A DNA stretch of 64,000 nucleotides. Origin: JAICMB01 sp963802915 (GTDB lineage Bacteria > Acidobacteriota > Terriglobia > Bryobacterales > Bryobacteraceae). Both the position numbers and the translations under genes were made by a program. How positions within the stretch are numbered: position 1 is the stretch's first letter; the number at the start of each line of letters is the position of its first letter. A model generated the notes under the pieces. The model did not search any database, had not been told where the DNA came from, and saw nothing but the letters and a program-made list of their open reading frames with translations. Positions 41,403-50,346 of the stretch are shown here, one piece after another. The stretch covers positions 1 through 64,000 of the forward strand of contig CAWDKQ010000017.1 of the NCBI GenBank assembly GCA_963802915.1, read 5' to 3'.

Positions 41403-43480
41403 GCTGCCAACCCCAGCGGCTTCACTTTCGTCTCAGGCGGCACTTCGTTGTGCGAAAGCACTGTCACCTGCGGAGCCACCGGCTCCAGAATCTGCCGCAC
41501 GAAATAGCGCACGGCTGAGTTGGTGAGCACCACGGATGGGTTCCCCGTAGCCTCGAACTTGCCCGAGATCCTGTTGACGACGTCGCGCATCGCTTGCGGC
41601 GCCAATCCCAGAACGCTGTTGTGTTCGCCGTGCTCGATCACGCCTTCGATCATTTGTTCCGTGCCCGAGTCGAGCAGATAAGCGGGCAGTTCGCCTTGTG
41701 GATTGACATGCGCCTTCACGAGCGTCCTGCGGATCGCCTGGCGTACGAATTCGGTGAGTAGAATCGGATTCTTGGTCATTTGAGATGCCTCGCCCAGAGC
41801 TTCCAGGATGGTGACCGCGTCGCGAATCGGGACACGTTCGCGTAGCAGGTTTTGAAGAACTCTCTGGATCAACGAGAGCGGGAGCATTTTTGGAACCAAG
41901 TCTTCAATGAGTTTCGGATTGTTCAAACCGACGCGATCGCAAAACGCTTTCGCGTCCTGGCGCGTGAACAGTTCGTGCGCATATTTACGGATCGTTTCCG
42001 ATAGGTGCGTCCCCATGACGCTGATTTCATCCACCACCGTGTAGCCCGCCAGCCGAGCCTGTTCCGCGCGTTCGATCGGAATCCAAATCGCGGGTAGACC
42101 GAATGCCGGATCTTTCGTAGGCTTGCCTTCCAGAGGCTGGTTATTGCGCCCCGTCGGGATCGCAAGCTCCTGTCCTGCCGGGAGTTCGAAGCGCGCGATC
42201 TCGACGCCCTTCAGCAGCACCGTGTATTCACGCGATCGCAGTGTCAGGTTGTCGTTGACCTTCACGGGAGGCAGAACGTAGCCGTACTGCGTAGCCAGAT
42301 TCTTCCGTATTCCAGCGATTCGCTGCAGCAGCGGAGAGTTCGCTCCACCCTCCACAAGACGAACCAAACCCATGCCGACTTCGACCGCCACCGGGTCCAC
42401 TTGCAGCAGCAGATCGATATTCTCTTTCGCCGCTTTTTGCGGCGCTTCCGTCGAAATTGCGACGGCGGCGGCGTTTCTTCGTCGCATTCTCCACGACACT
42501 GTGCCGAGTCCGCCGCCCAGAACCAGGAACGGCAGAGTGGGAAGCCCGGGGAAAGCGGCGAGTGCGACTAGCACTCCGCTCGCAAGCATGAGAGGCTCAG
42601 GCTTGGTGAAGATCTGCCCCTTGAACTCCGTCCCGAGCTTTGTTCCCGAGCTAGCTCGCGTCACGATCAAACCACCGGAAACCGAAATCATCAGCGCCGG
42701 TACCACCGTCACCAGACCGTCTCCGATCGTGAGCACGGTATACGTTTCGAGCGCGTGCCGCAAATCCATGCCATGCTGCAGAACGCCGATCAGAAAACCG
42801 GCAATGATGTTGACCGCCGTAATAATAATGCTGGCGATCGCGTCCCGCTGCGTGAATCGCGACGCTCCGTCCATCGCGCCGTAAAATTCCGCTTCCGTGC
42901 TCAGTTCCTTGCGCCGGCGGCGCGCTTCCGTCTCATCGATCAGCCCGCTGTTCAGGTCCGCGTCGATCGACATCTGTTTCCCGGGTAGGGCGTCCAATGT
43001 AAATCGCGCGGTCACTTCGGAAATGCGGACCGCGCCGTGATTGATGACGACATACTGGATCGCGATCAAAATGCAAAAGATCACCGTGCCGATAATGTAG
43101 TTGCCGCCCACCACGAAGCTGCCGAACGCCTCGATTACGTGCCCAGCCGCGCTGGTGCCAGAATTTCCATTCAACAAAATGAGGCGCGACGAAGAAACGT
43201 TCAGTGCCAGTCGAAAAAGTGTGAGTAGGAGAAGGACGGTAGGAAAGACGCTGAACTCGACTGGCCGCCCGATATACATCGCGACCATCATTACGATCAC
43301 CGACATCATGATGTCCGTGACGATCAGAAAATCCAGAATGAAGCCGGGAAGCGGGGTAATCAGCGCGACGATGATCGCCAGCACGGCAATCGGAACACCC
43401 AGCTCCGAGATCACGGACATGGCCGCGCCGGAAACTAGTTTCGGCGGAAGTGCGATCGCCGTACTTTTTGCTTGAGCCAT
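41399..43480 (-). CDS. flhA: Flagellar export gate protein FlhA
   Basis: 693 residues. N-terminal ~330 residues with about eight membrane helices (LGVPIAVLAIIVALITPLPG, FILDFLIVTDIMMSVIVMMV), the FHIPEP signature region RFTLDALPGKQMSIDADLNS then GLIDETEARRRR, followed by the cytoplasmic nonamer-ring domain (GYVLPPVKVNDNLTLRSREY, NPKLIEDLVPKMLPLSLIQR). The export-gate subunit that docks chaperones. Starts 2 bases after the upstream regulator. Confidence 0.97.
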   Translation of the reverse strand: MAQAKSTAIALPPKLVSGAAMSVISELGVPIAVLAIIVALITPLPGFILDFLIVTDIMMSVIVMMVAMYIGRPVEFSVFPTVLLLLTLFRLALNVSSSRLILLNGNSGTSAAGHVIEAFGSFVVGGNYIIGTVIFCILIAIQYVVINHGAVRISEVTARFTLDALPGKQMSIDADLNSGLIDETEARRRRKELSTEAEFYGAMDGASRFTQRDAIASIIITAVNIIAGFLIGVLQHGMDLRHALETYTVLTIGDGLVTVVPALMISVSGGLIVTRASSGTKLGTEFKGQIFTKPEPLMLASGVLVALAAFPGLPTLPFLVLGGGLGTVSWRMRRRNAAAVAISTEAPQKAAKENIDLLLQVDPVAVEVGMGLVRLVEGGANSPLLQRIAGIRKNLATQYGYVLPPVKVNDNLTLRSREYTVLLKGVEIARFELPAGQELAIPTGRNNQPLEGKPTKDPAFGLPAIWIPIERAEQARLAGYTVVDEISVMGTHLSETIRKYAHELFTRQDAKAFCDRVGLNNPKLIEDLVPKMLPLSLIQRVLQNLLRERVPIRDAVTILEALGEASQMTKNPILLTEFVRQAIRRTLVKAHVNPQGELPAYLLDSGTEQMIEGVIEHGEHNSVLGLAPQAMRDVVNRISGKFEATGNPSVVLTNSAVRYFVRQILEPVAPQVTVLSHNEVPPETKVKPLGLAA

Positions 43481-43482
43481 CT

Positions 43483-44850
43483 TTACGCGCAGCTTTGCAG
43501 TGCCTTGAACTTCGACACCAGCGTGGTCCGTTTCATGTTCAGAAGATCAGCGGCACGGGCCTTATTTCCGCCGCATTTGAACAAGGCGCGTTCCAGAAGC
43601 GTGCGCTCGATGCTCACCATGAGCTCTTCGAGATCGAGTCCCGACTCCGGAACATCCAGATCGCGCAGCATGCTGATGCCGGGCATTGTCTGTTCTTGCG
43701 GCAACCGGAAATCCCGCGGCAGCAATACCCGCCGAGGACCGCTCAGCGCAATCGCCGATTCCACCGCGTGTTCGAGCTGGCGCACATTGCCCGGCCAGCT
43801 ATAGTTTGCCAGGTACTCCATCGATTCCTTGGAGACGAGCTTCTCGGGTCCGCCTTCCAGGTCTGAAATCTTGCGAATGAAATGTTGAACCAGGGCCGGG
43901 ATGTCCGAAAGCCGGTCTCGCAGGCCCGGCATACGCAGCGGAACGACGTTCAGGCGATAAAACAAGTCCTGTCGAAATCGTTTCTGGGCCACGGCCGCTT
44001 CGAGATCGCTGTTCGAGGCTGCGATCACGCGTACGTCAATGCGAATCGTCTCGGAACTGCCAACTCGGTGCAATTCTCGCTCTTGCAGCACCCGCAGCAG
44101 TTTGGCCTGCAATGGAAGCGGCATCTCCCCGACCTCATCCAGGAAAATGGTGCTCCGATTCGCCTGTTCGAAAAGTCCAACGCGTGCGTTTACCGCCCCC
44201 GTGAACGCGCCCCTGGTGTGTCCGAATAATTCGGCTTCGAGCAGATGTTCCGGCAGCGCCGCGCAATTGACGGCCACGATCGGCAAATGCGCCCGCGAAC
44301 TGGCCATATGAATGGCGCGAGCCGCAATTTCTTTACCCGTTCCGGTCTCGCCGGTGATCAAAACCGTCGCCCTGCGATTCCCAACCAGCGCAATGGTCTC
44401 AACTACTTCCCGCATCACGTCGCTGTCGCCGACCAGCAATTTACGCCATGGCTCGGAGTGAGAAAGACGAGGCAATTCCACAGCCGCTCCGGGAGCCAGC
44501 GCCGCGCGGATCGACGCGATCAACTCCTCGCTAGTTCCGGGCTGTCCGGCGCATCGCGGTCCGGCGTTCCCGCCCGTTGGAAACACGAGGTTCTTACCTT
44601 TATGGGGATCGTATAAGATGACCGGAATTGACGGTCGTGCATCCGAGATCTCTGACAGAATCTCGCGCGGAACCCAGCCGCTGTTCGGAAGCGATACCAC
44701 GATAACGTCCGCTTCCCCTCGCCGCAGCTTTTCGATTGCGTCGGGAACGCTATCTACTGGACAAACGACAAATTCCGCACCCTCCTGGATCGACTCGAAC
44801 TCTTCGAGCTGCGACCCTCCCGGAGGAAAGAGCCAAACGATTTGCTTCAA
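43483..44850 (-). CDS. Sigma54-dependent flagellar enhancer-binding regulator (FleQ/FlrC type)
   Basis: 455 residues. AAA+ domain with Walker A GETGTGKE at 167-174, GAFTGA (sigma54 contact) at 214-219, Walker B STIFLDEVGE, and RFRQDLFYRLNVVPLRMP; a Fis-type helix-turn-helix ends the protein (ALFKCGGNKARAADLLNMKR). The N-terminal ~120 residues resemble a receiver fold, but the expected phosphate-accepting Asp position is VVSLPNS, so it looks phosphorylation-independent, as in FleQ/FlrA. It starts at TTG 44850 after AAAGG. It leads the flhA-flgL operon and probably activates the sigma54 flagellar operons. Confidence 0.9.
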   Translation of the reverse strand: MKQIVWLFPPGGSQLEEFESIQEGAEFVVCPVDSVPDAIEKLRRGEADVIVVSLPNSGWVPREILSEISDARPSIPVILYDPHKGKNLVFPTGGNAGPRCAGQPGTSEELIASIRAALAPGAAVELPRLSHSEPWRKLLVGDSDVMREVVETIALVGNRRATVLITGETGTGKEIAARAIHMASSRAHLPIVAVNCAALPEHLLEAELFGHTRGAFTGAVNARVGLFEQANRSTIFLDEVGEMPLPLQAKLLRVLQERELHRVGSSETIRIDVRVIAASNSDLEAAVAQKRFRQDLFYRLNVVPLRMPGLRDRLSDIPALVQHFIRKISDLEGGPEKLVSKESMEYLANYSWPGNVRQLEHAVESAIALSGPRRVLLPRDFRLPQEQTMPGISMLRDLDVPESGLDLEELMVSIERTLLERALFKCGGNKARAADLLNMKRTTLVSKFKALQSCA

Positions 44851-45026
44851 TTGCTTTCAGCCTTTGAAGGAGAATGTTTACTTCCTAGTCCTGAAAGCTA
44901 TAAATCGGACTGTCAGCCCTTATACCCTAGGCTTTACCCCCAACTCTTATGAGGGGGGTACCCACTGCCCTCAGTTTGTGGGTAGAAGTACTGGACCAAA
45001 ATACTTTCGAAAACTCCTCTGGAATC

Positions 45027-45034
45027 TTCGATAT
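45027..45034 (+). promoter_or_regulatory. Possible sigma28 -10 element of fliS
   Basis: TTCGATAT lies 14 bases before the fliS ATG and resembles the flgM -10. A CGAA 15 bases upstream is a poor -35 box. The rest of the 44851-45047 gap shows nothing clear. Confidence 0.3.
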
Positions 45035-45047
45035 GTAGCTGCACGCC

Positions 45048-45539
45048 ATGGACACTTACACACAGAACGGTTATGTTGCCGAGCGGGTTCTCACCGCTTC
45101 CCCGACGGAGTTGGTCCGCATGATGTATGAAGGCGCCCTGAGCTCCATCGATCTCGCCCTCGATAGGCTCCGCGCTAACGATATCATGGCGCGCGGTAAA
45201 GCCATCACGAAAGCTGTCAACATTATCAACGAGTTACGGGCGTCTTTGAACAGCGCGGCGCACCCCGAACTCACGGCCCGGCTCGAACGGGTTTACATCT
45301 ACATCCAGAAGCGCTTGTTCGATGCCCACTCGCGCAAATCGGAGGAAGCCTTGATCGAAGCCTCCAAGCTGTTGAAGCAGCTATACCAGGGATGGCTCGA
45401 CGTCCTGAAGCGCCAGGCAGCCGAGAACTCTATACAGCAGAGACCCGTCATCGGGTCTTGCGAGATCCCAATGGCTGCAATGAATCCTTATGCGTATGCG
45501 TTTGATTGTCCATTGTCTGGCCGGAGCTGGGCGGTGTAA
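45048..45539 (+). CDS. fliS: Flagellar export chaperone FliS, with C-terminal extension
   Basis: 163 residues; family members are about 125-135. Core: GYVAERVLTASPTELVRMMY, EGALSSIDLALDRLRANDIM, RGKAITKAVNIINELRASLN, LERVYIYIQKRLFDAHSRKS and ASKLLKQLYQGWLDVL. FliS binds the flagellin C-terminus before export. The last ~35 residues (from about QQRPVIGS) have no family match and overlap flgJ tail-to-tail by 92 bases. It is not next to fliD or flagellin, which is unusual. Confidence 0.93.
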   Translation: MDTYTQNGYVAERVLTASPTELVRMMYEGALSSIDLALDRLRANDIMARGKAITKAVNIINELRASLNSAAHPELTARLERVYIYIQKRLFDAHSRKSEEALIEASKLLKQLYQGWLDVLKRQAAENSIQQRPVIGSCEIPMAAMNPYAYAFDCPLSGRSWAV

Positions 45540-45894
45540 CAGGAGGCTTACTCAGATTCTTCACTACCATTTTTGCGATTCCTAGTCCACCGCCTTGCGC
45601 TATCGCTTGACCCAGGTATTCTTCGGCCATCTCAATCGCAGTAGAAGAGGACTCATCGTCGTCCCCGGCCCCGAACCAGCCTTCGGAGTCGGATCCATGA
45701 GCCGACTTCATAACTTGACCGATCATGAGAGCCTCGAACCCGCGTGCAGCCTTTTCGATCTTCGCGGTTTCGTCTTTCGGCGCCGTAGCTTCATCTAACG
45801 CGTTCTTGAACGCGACCGGGCTCTTCTGCGCGGTAACTTCCCGCGCCGTGGCGACCGTTCCGCCCAGTAATACGCCGTTTACGGAATTCATCAC
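45448..45894 (-). CDS. flgJ: FlgJ-like rod-capping protein without muramidase domain
   Basis: 148 residues with the rod-binding domain: KIEKAARGFEALMIGQVMKS, AIEMAEEYLGQAIAQGGGLG, IAKMVVKNL. There is no C-terminal N-acetylglucosaminidase, so a separate enzyme must open the peptidoglycan. Overlaps flgI by 4 bases, last in flgF-flgG-flgA-flgH-flgI-flgJ. Its tail overlaps fliS antisense. Confidence 0.87.
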   Translation of the reverse strand: MMNSVNGVLLGGTVATAREVTAQKSPVAFKNALDEATAPKDETAKIEKAARGFEALMIGQVMKSAHGSDSEGWFGAGDDDESSSTAIEMAEEYLGQAIAQGGGLGIAKMVVKNLSKPPVTPPSSGQTMDNQTHTHKDSLQPLGSRKTR

Positions 45895-46997
45895 ATCACT
45901 TCCAGTTCGGCCTCCAACGCTCCGGCGGCCCGCAGACTTTGCAGGATCGCGATGATGTCGCGTGGCGTCGATCCGATCGAACCGAGCGCACGCACCAGTT
46001 CTTCCACGGTCGCGCCTTCTTTCAGCATCAGGTTGCGAGCTTTCTCTTCCTTCGCTGACGTGGATACCTGCGGAACCACCTCGGTCTTCCCTCCCGAAGA
46101 GAACGGCGCAGGCTGCGACACCGCCATGGTCGTCTCGATCTCCACCACCAGATTTCCGTGCATGATCGCTACCGGCGCTACCTTCACGTCTTTGCCCATC
46201 ACCACCGTTCCGGTGCGCTCGTTCACCACCACCCGCGCCGGGGTGTCCGCCTCGACCTGCAACTTTTCCAGTTCCGCGATAAATTCCGTCGTGTGAGTTC
46301 CGAATTTCGCCGGCACTGTCACCGACACGAGCCCCGAATTCTCCGCACGCGCGACAGGCGTCTCCGGGGATGCGAAGGTCTCATTGAGCAGCGCTGAGAT
46401 TCGAACCGCAGTCGTGAAATCGGCCTGCTTCAGCTGTAGTTTCACCGCTTTAGTCGGCGTGATCGAAGGTGCCGCCCGTTCTACCGACGCTCCCGATGGA
46501 ATGCGGCCAACCGTGGGATGATTCACCGTTTGGCTATTTCCTCCGCCTCCCGCGACAAATCCTCCCGTAATTACCGGCCCTTGCGCCATCGAATAGATCT
46601 GGCCGTCTACTCCGCGCAGACTCGTCATCACCAGCACTCCGCCCTGTAAATTGGTCGCGTCGCCAATCGCTGCCACTGTGGCGTCGATCTTTGCGCCCGG
46701 CTGCGCGAACGCCGGCAGCGTCGCGGTTACCATCACAGCCGCGATGTCCTTTACGGTGATGGCGGCCGCCGGAGATGCCACGCCCATCTGTTGCAGCATG
46801 TTAGTCAGGCTTTGTACCGGGAAAATTGTCTGCTGCCGGTCGCCCGTGCCCTTCAGCCCAACTACCAGGCCGTATCCGATAAGCTGGTTGTCCCGTACTC
46901 CTTCGAGCGAGACCAGGTCCTTCAAACGAGCCAGTTGCGTCGCGCCGCTAAGCGCGAAAACGAACGGCAACGATGAGATCAATGCTATGAATCGCAT
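45891..46997 (-). CDS. flgI: Flagellar P-ring protein FlgI
   Basis: About 368 residues from the Met at 46997 (MRFIALISSLPFVFALSGAT, signal peptide). Then ARLKDLVSLEGVRDNQLIGY, GLVVGLKGTGDRQQTIFPVQ, SLTNMLQQMGV, VMTSLRGVDGQIYSMAQGPV, and RVVVNERTGTVVMGKDVKVA, matching FlgI throughout. Periplasmic P ring around the rod. Presence of FlgI and FlgH indicates an outer membrane. Confidence 0.97.
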   Translation of the reverse strand: MRFIALISSLPFVFALSGATQLARLKDLVSLEGVRDNQLIGYGLVVGLKGTGDRQQTIFPVQSLTNMLQQMGVASPAAAITVKDIAAVMVTATLPAFAQPGAKIDATVAAIGDATNLQGGVLVMTSLRGVDGQIYSMAQGPVITGGFVAGGGGNSQTVNHPTVGRIPSGASVERAAPSITPTKAVKLQLKQADFTTAVRISALLNETFASPETPVARAENSGLVSVTVPAKFGTHTTEFIAELEKLQVEADTPARVVVNERTGTVVMGKDVKVAPVAIMHGNLVVEIETTMAVSQPAPFSSGGKTEVVPQVSTSAKEEKARNLMLKEGATVEELVRALGSIGSTPRDIIAILQSLRAAGALEAELEVM

Positions 46998-47002
46998 AAT
47001 GT

Positions 47003-47695
47003 TTAAAACGGGAGAATACCCATGAGAAGCCGCCATAGGATAAACGGCCGTCGGATCGAATCGCCAACCACGCCCTTGCCGTTAACCCGCACTTCCATTT
47101 CGCTGATGCGGTCCGACGGAATCGTATTGTCCATCTGTACATCCACCGGACGAATGATGCCGCGCACGATGATGGTCTGATCCTCGGAATTCACCTGCAC
47201 GTGTTTCACGCCTTCAATAACCATCGTGCCGTTCGGCAGCACATGCGTGACGTGCGCGCTAACCGTCGCCGTGATTGTGGCCGTACGCGTCGTCTCGCCG
47301 GTTCCGGCAAGTTGCGACTGCGTATTCGCGCCAGCCAGGTTGTTCAACGGCCCCGTCGCCTTCATGATTCCGGCGGCCGCGCTGATGGAACTGCTTAAAG
47401 TGGATTGCCGCTGCGTCTTCACATCTCCGCTCGCCACCGCGGTCGCATTTTCCGAAACCAGCACCGTGACGATATCGCCCAGACGATTGGCGCGCAGATC
47501 CATTGCCAGACCAGTGAAACGCGAGTCCGGCGAAAACAGCGAGCCCGGCGAGGTAGGAGCAACGTTCACGCTGGAATTAGCGTAAGTCTGTCCCAGGTAC
47601 TGGTCGAGCGGCGACTTCTGTGGCGGAGTAGCTTTTTTCTTTTTCGCGCACAACGGCGAAACGATCAGAACCAGAACGAGCAAGTATCGCAACAT
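47003..47695 (-). CDS. flgH: Flagellar L-ring protein FlgH
   Basis: About 230 residues from the ATG at 47695 (MLRYLLVLVLIVSPLCAKKK); the upstream open frame lies inside flgA. The leader ends SPLC, only an approximate lipobox. Body: GSLFSPDSRFTGLAMDLRAN, RLGDIVTVLVSENATAVASG, GTGETTRTATITATVSAHVT, VLPNGTMVIEGVKHVQVNSE, GIIRPVDVQMDNTIPSDRIS. Outer-membrane L ring. Confidence 0.95.
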   Translation of the reverse strand: MLRYLLVLVLIVSPLCAKKKKATPPQKSPLDQYLGQTYANSSVNVAPTSPGSLFSPDSRFTGLAMDLRANRLGDIVTVLVSENATAVASGDVKTQRQSTLSSSISAAAGIMKATGPLNNLAGANTQSQLAGTGETTRTATITATVSAHVTHVLPNGTMVIEGVKHVQVNSEDQTIIVRGIIRPVDVQMDNTIPSDRISEMEVRVNGKGVVGDSIRRPFILWRLLMGILPF

Positions 47696-47697
47696 AA

Positions 47698-48582
47698 TTA
47701 TTGAGTAAGAACAATCGCTTTGTCCTCCGCCTCCACGCGGGCGCGGAAGATCTTCCCGCTCTTCATGTTTCGCAGCGCGATCATATCGCCGCGATGTCCT
47801 GAGCTTTCCGCCAGCGCCTGCAGCTTCAGATGAGCGTTCCCGCTTTTGACGAGCACGTCCACCACATCGCCCGTCTTCACCACGATCGCTTCCGATAGCT
47901 CGGAGCGAAGCACCGCGTGGCCGGCCGCGAAACCGAATCTGGGAATCCATCCAACCACTTCGTCGAGCGTTCGGGCAGCGTCATTGGAGAGCGGGAAATC
48001 GTCGATCGTTTCGACTCGCACTTCCGCCGGTGCAATCACACGTCCCGAGGGAATCGGCGTCACCGCCACCACGCGAGTCATTGGCGCGGAGATCCTGACC
48101 CGCGCCCAGACGTCGGACCGCCGTTCTCCGCCGCCATAGAGTACATAACCGCGCCATAGGGCCGCGCCAGTGTGCCGGTCGGCCGGAGGAATCAAGCTGG
48201 ATACCGGAAATACGACCTCGCCACGCGGTGTAGCGCGCTTGCTCAAGTCGACAATCTCGAACTGCGCCTCCGGCATATTCAGCGACAGCTTCATGGCCGC
48301 GATCGCCTGCTCAGCGGTCAAACGCGCCAGTGGCCACTCGAAACAAGCCTCGCTTCTTCCGCCCAGATCGACCTGGAACCGCGCCGCCAACCGCCGCAAT
48401 TCTTCGATCCGGAAAACCCGCCGCGAACCGGGCGAAGGCGCATAGCCGATGTTCGCGTCCGCCGGAGCTTTGGCAAACTCCGGAATGGCCCGCGCAAGGT
48501 CCGCCGCGACGATAGTTTCCGTCTCGATCGGCGTGCATGCTGCCGGTTGAAGTCTCATCGCCAGTACAATCCACCAAATCAT
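47698..48582 (-). CDS. flgA: Flagellar P-ring assembly protein FlgA
   Basis: 294 residues with an N-terminal hydrophobic leader (IWWIVLAMRLQPAACT). The C-terminal SAF/chaperone region VVAVTPIPSGRVIAPAEVRV, VVGWIPRFGFAAGHAVLRSE, AIVVKTGDVVDVLVKSGNAH, and GDMIALRNMKSGKIFRARVE is diagnostic. Periplasmic chaperone for FlgI. Overlaps flgG by 4 bases and precedes flgH by 2. Confidence 0.93.
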   Translation of the reverse strand: MIWWIVLAMRLQPAACTPIETETIVAADLARAIPEFAKAPADANIGYAPSPGSRRVFRIEELRRLAARFQVDLGGRSEACFEWPLARLTAEQAIAAMKLSLNMPEAQFEIVDLSKRATPRGEVVFPVSSLIPPADRHTGAALWRGYVLYGGGERRSDVWARVRISAPMTRVVAVTPIPSGRVIAPAEVRVETIDDFPLSNDAARTLDEVVGWIPRFGFAAGHAVLRSELSEAIVVKTGDVVDVLVKSGNAHLKLQALAESSGHRGDMIALRNMKSGKIFRARVEAEDKAIVLTQ

Positions 48583-49373
48583 TGGCCGTTGATGTTGTTC
48601 ACATCCTGATACATCTCATCCGCTGCCTTTACGACTTTCGAATTTGCTTCGTAAGCGCGCTGGCTGGTGATCAGGTTCACGAACTCATCAACAACGTTCA
48701 CGTTCGATTGCTCGGTGTAGCCCTGCAGCAGTGATCCCAGGCCGTCCGCCCCGCCCGGTACACCGACAATCGGATCGCCCGATGCCGTGGTCGGAGTAAA
48801 CAAACTGCTCCCATTGCTGTTCAATCCCGCTGGATTTTGAAAATTAGCGAGCTGGATCTGGCCCGCGGTCTGCGACGTGGTCTGGTTCGGGAGCGTGAAG
48901 CTCACCGTTCCGTCCTGGGCGATCGTGATCGACTGCGCATTGTTCGGAATGGTGATTTGCGGAACCACCAGGTTTCCGGCCGACGTGACCAGAGCCCCGT
49001 TGGCGTTCAACTGGAAACTGCCGTCCCGTGTATACGCCAGTTCGCCGTTCGATTGTTGTACTTGAAAGAAGCCGTTCCCTTGAATCACGACGTCCAGCGG
49101 ATTGCTAGTCGATGAAAAATCTCCCTGCGTGAAGATGATTTCGTTCGACGCCGCCCTTGTTCCGAGCCCGAGTTGCAGGCCCGTGGGAACCGTAGTCTGT
49201 TGCGATGCCGCGGCGCCAGGCTGAATGATGTTTTGATACATCAGATCCTGAAACTGTGCCCGCCGTGTCTTGAAACCTGCCGTGTTGGCGTTCGCGAGAT
49301 TGTTCGCGATGTTATCGACGTTGAGTTCCTGGGCCGTCATACCGCTGGCCGCGCTGTATAGTGCTCGAATCAT
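48579..49373 (-). CDS. flgG: Flagellar distal rod protein FlgG
   Basis: 264 residues. RALYSAASGMTAQELNVDNI then ANNLANANTAGFKTRRAQFQ at the start, LDVVIQGNGFFQVQQSNGEL and YTRDGSFQLNANGALVTSAG in the centre, and SNVNVVDEFVNLITSQRAYE then ANSKVVKAADEMYQDVNNIN at the end, all standard for FlgG. Confidence 0.97.
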   Translation of the reverse strand: MIRALYSAASGMTAQELNVDNIANNLANANTAGFKTRRAQFQDLMYQNIIQPGAAASQQTTVPTGLQLGLGTRAASNEIIFTQGDFSSTSNPLDVVIQGNGFFQVQQSNGELAYTRDGSFQLNANGALVTSAGNLVVPQITIPNNAQSITIAQDGTVSFTLPNQTTSQTAGQIQLANFQNPAGLNSNGSSLFTPTTASGDPIVGVPGGADGLGSLLQGYTEQSNVNVVDEFVNLITSQRAYEANSKVVKAADEMYQDVNNINGQ

Positions 49374-49394
49374 ATTGGTCCCTCCTCCGGCGCG

Positions 49395-50135
49395 CTATGT
49401 AGGAATGCGCGCCACCTCTTCAGTTCCCTTTTTGCTCATGTCCACGGAAAGCGTGATGGCCTTCTGCAACATCTCGAACTGCCGCATCACTCCGACAAGT
49501 TGTATCGCCGCCGAGGGAGTATTCACGTTCGATGCCTCGAGCTCGCCTTGATGCACCGTAACGTCCGTGGCCGCGGTTGGAACAACTTTCGGATTTGCGT
49601 TCTGATAATAGTTGCTCCCCTGCTTCGACAAGCTCATCGTGTCGGCGAAGTTGACCACATCCAATTCGCCTTTGTCCGCGCCGCCCTGTTGTACGGTTCC
49701 TTCTTTGGTCACTTCAATCGGCAGTGCCGGGTCGATTTTGATCGTTCCTCCGCCGCGTGACGTCACTGGATACCCATCCGCCGACGTCAGAATCCCCGTT
49801 GGCGAAACTTGAAAGCTCCCGTTCCTCGTATATAAAGGACCTTTTGGTCCGTTGACCGTGAAGAAGCCTTTGCCCTCCAGCGCCATATCCGCTGGATTGC
49901 CGGTCACCTGCAAAACGCCTTGCGAAAAATCCGTCCAGCGTTTGTCGATCATCGGCACGGCGGATCTATCCCCCGTATCGTCGCTTTCTTCCTGATCCCC
50001 GGTGAACAACGAATAAAACTCCCGGTCCACCTTGTATCCGGTAGTCGCTGCGTTCGCCAGGTTGTTCGCCAGCAGGTCAAGAGACTCCATGCGCGAGCGG
50101 ATGCCGCCCGCGGCGAGAACACTCATCGGATCCAT
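49395..50135 (-). CDS. flgF: Flagellar rod protein FlgF
   Basis: About 246 residues from the ATG at 50135, MDPMSVLAAGGIRSRMESLD then LLANNLANAATTGYKVDREF. Centre GKGFFTVNGPKGPLYTRNGS; C-terminus SNVNTPSAAIQLVGVMRQFE then MLQKAITLSVDMSKKGTEE. It is a shorter paralogue of FlgG, hence FlgF. The ATG at 50126 is an alternative start. It leads the flgF-flgJ operon. Confidence 0.9.
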   Translation of the reverse strand: MDPMSVLAAGGIRSRMESLDLLANNLANAATTGYKVDREFYSLFTGDQEESDDTGDRSAVPMIDKRWTDFSQGVLQVTGNPADMALEGKGFFTVNGPKGPLYTRNGSFQVSPTGILTSADGYPVTSRGGGTIKIDPALPIEVTKEGTVQQGGADKGELDVVNFADTMSLSKQGSNYYQNANPKVVPTAATDVTVHQGELEASNVNTPSAAIQLVGVMRQFEMLQKAITLSVDMSKKGTEEVARIPT

Positions 50136-50152
50136 ATAGAACTTCCCACGAG

Positions 50153-50169
50153 TGCACGTTCTCCGCCAA
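50153..50169 (-). promoter_or_regulatory. Candidate sigma54 promoter of the flgF operon
   Basis: Minus strand TTGGCGGAGAACGTGCA with GG-N10-GC spacing (-24 TTGGC, -12 GTGCA). The predicted RNA start near 50142 is 7 bases before the ATG at 50135. Confidence 0.5.
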
Positions 50170-50318
50170 AACACCCCACAAAAAATCTCTATATTTCCAG
50201 TTGGCTTACGCGATATGTACGACGACCTCTGCCCTGCATCTCGGCGAGTCTAAGTCGCTCGCCGCCGAACTCTCGTCGAAACGAAAAGCTAAACTCATGA
50301 AATACTGATTCTTCGTCG

Positions 50319-50334
50319 TGGCGTGTCACCTGCA
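50319..50334 (+). promoter_or_regulatory. Candidate sigma54 promoter of the fliK-flhB operon
   Basis: TGGCGTGTCACCTGCA with exact GG-N10-GC spacing. The predicted RNA start near 50345 is 2 bases before the fliK GTG at 50347. Confidence 0.55.
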
Positions 50335-50346
50335 TAAGCACCCGGC

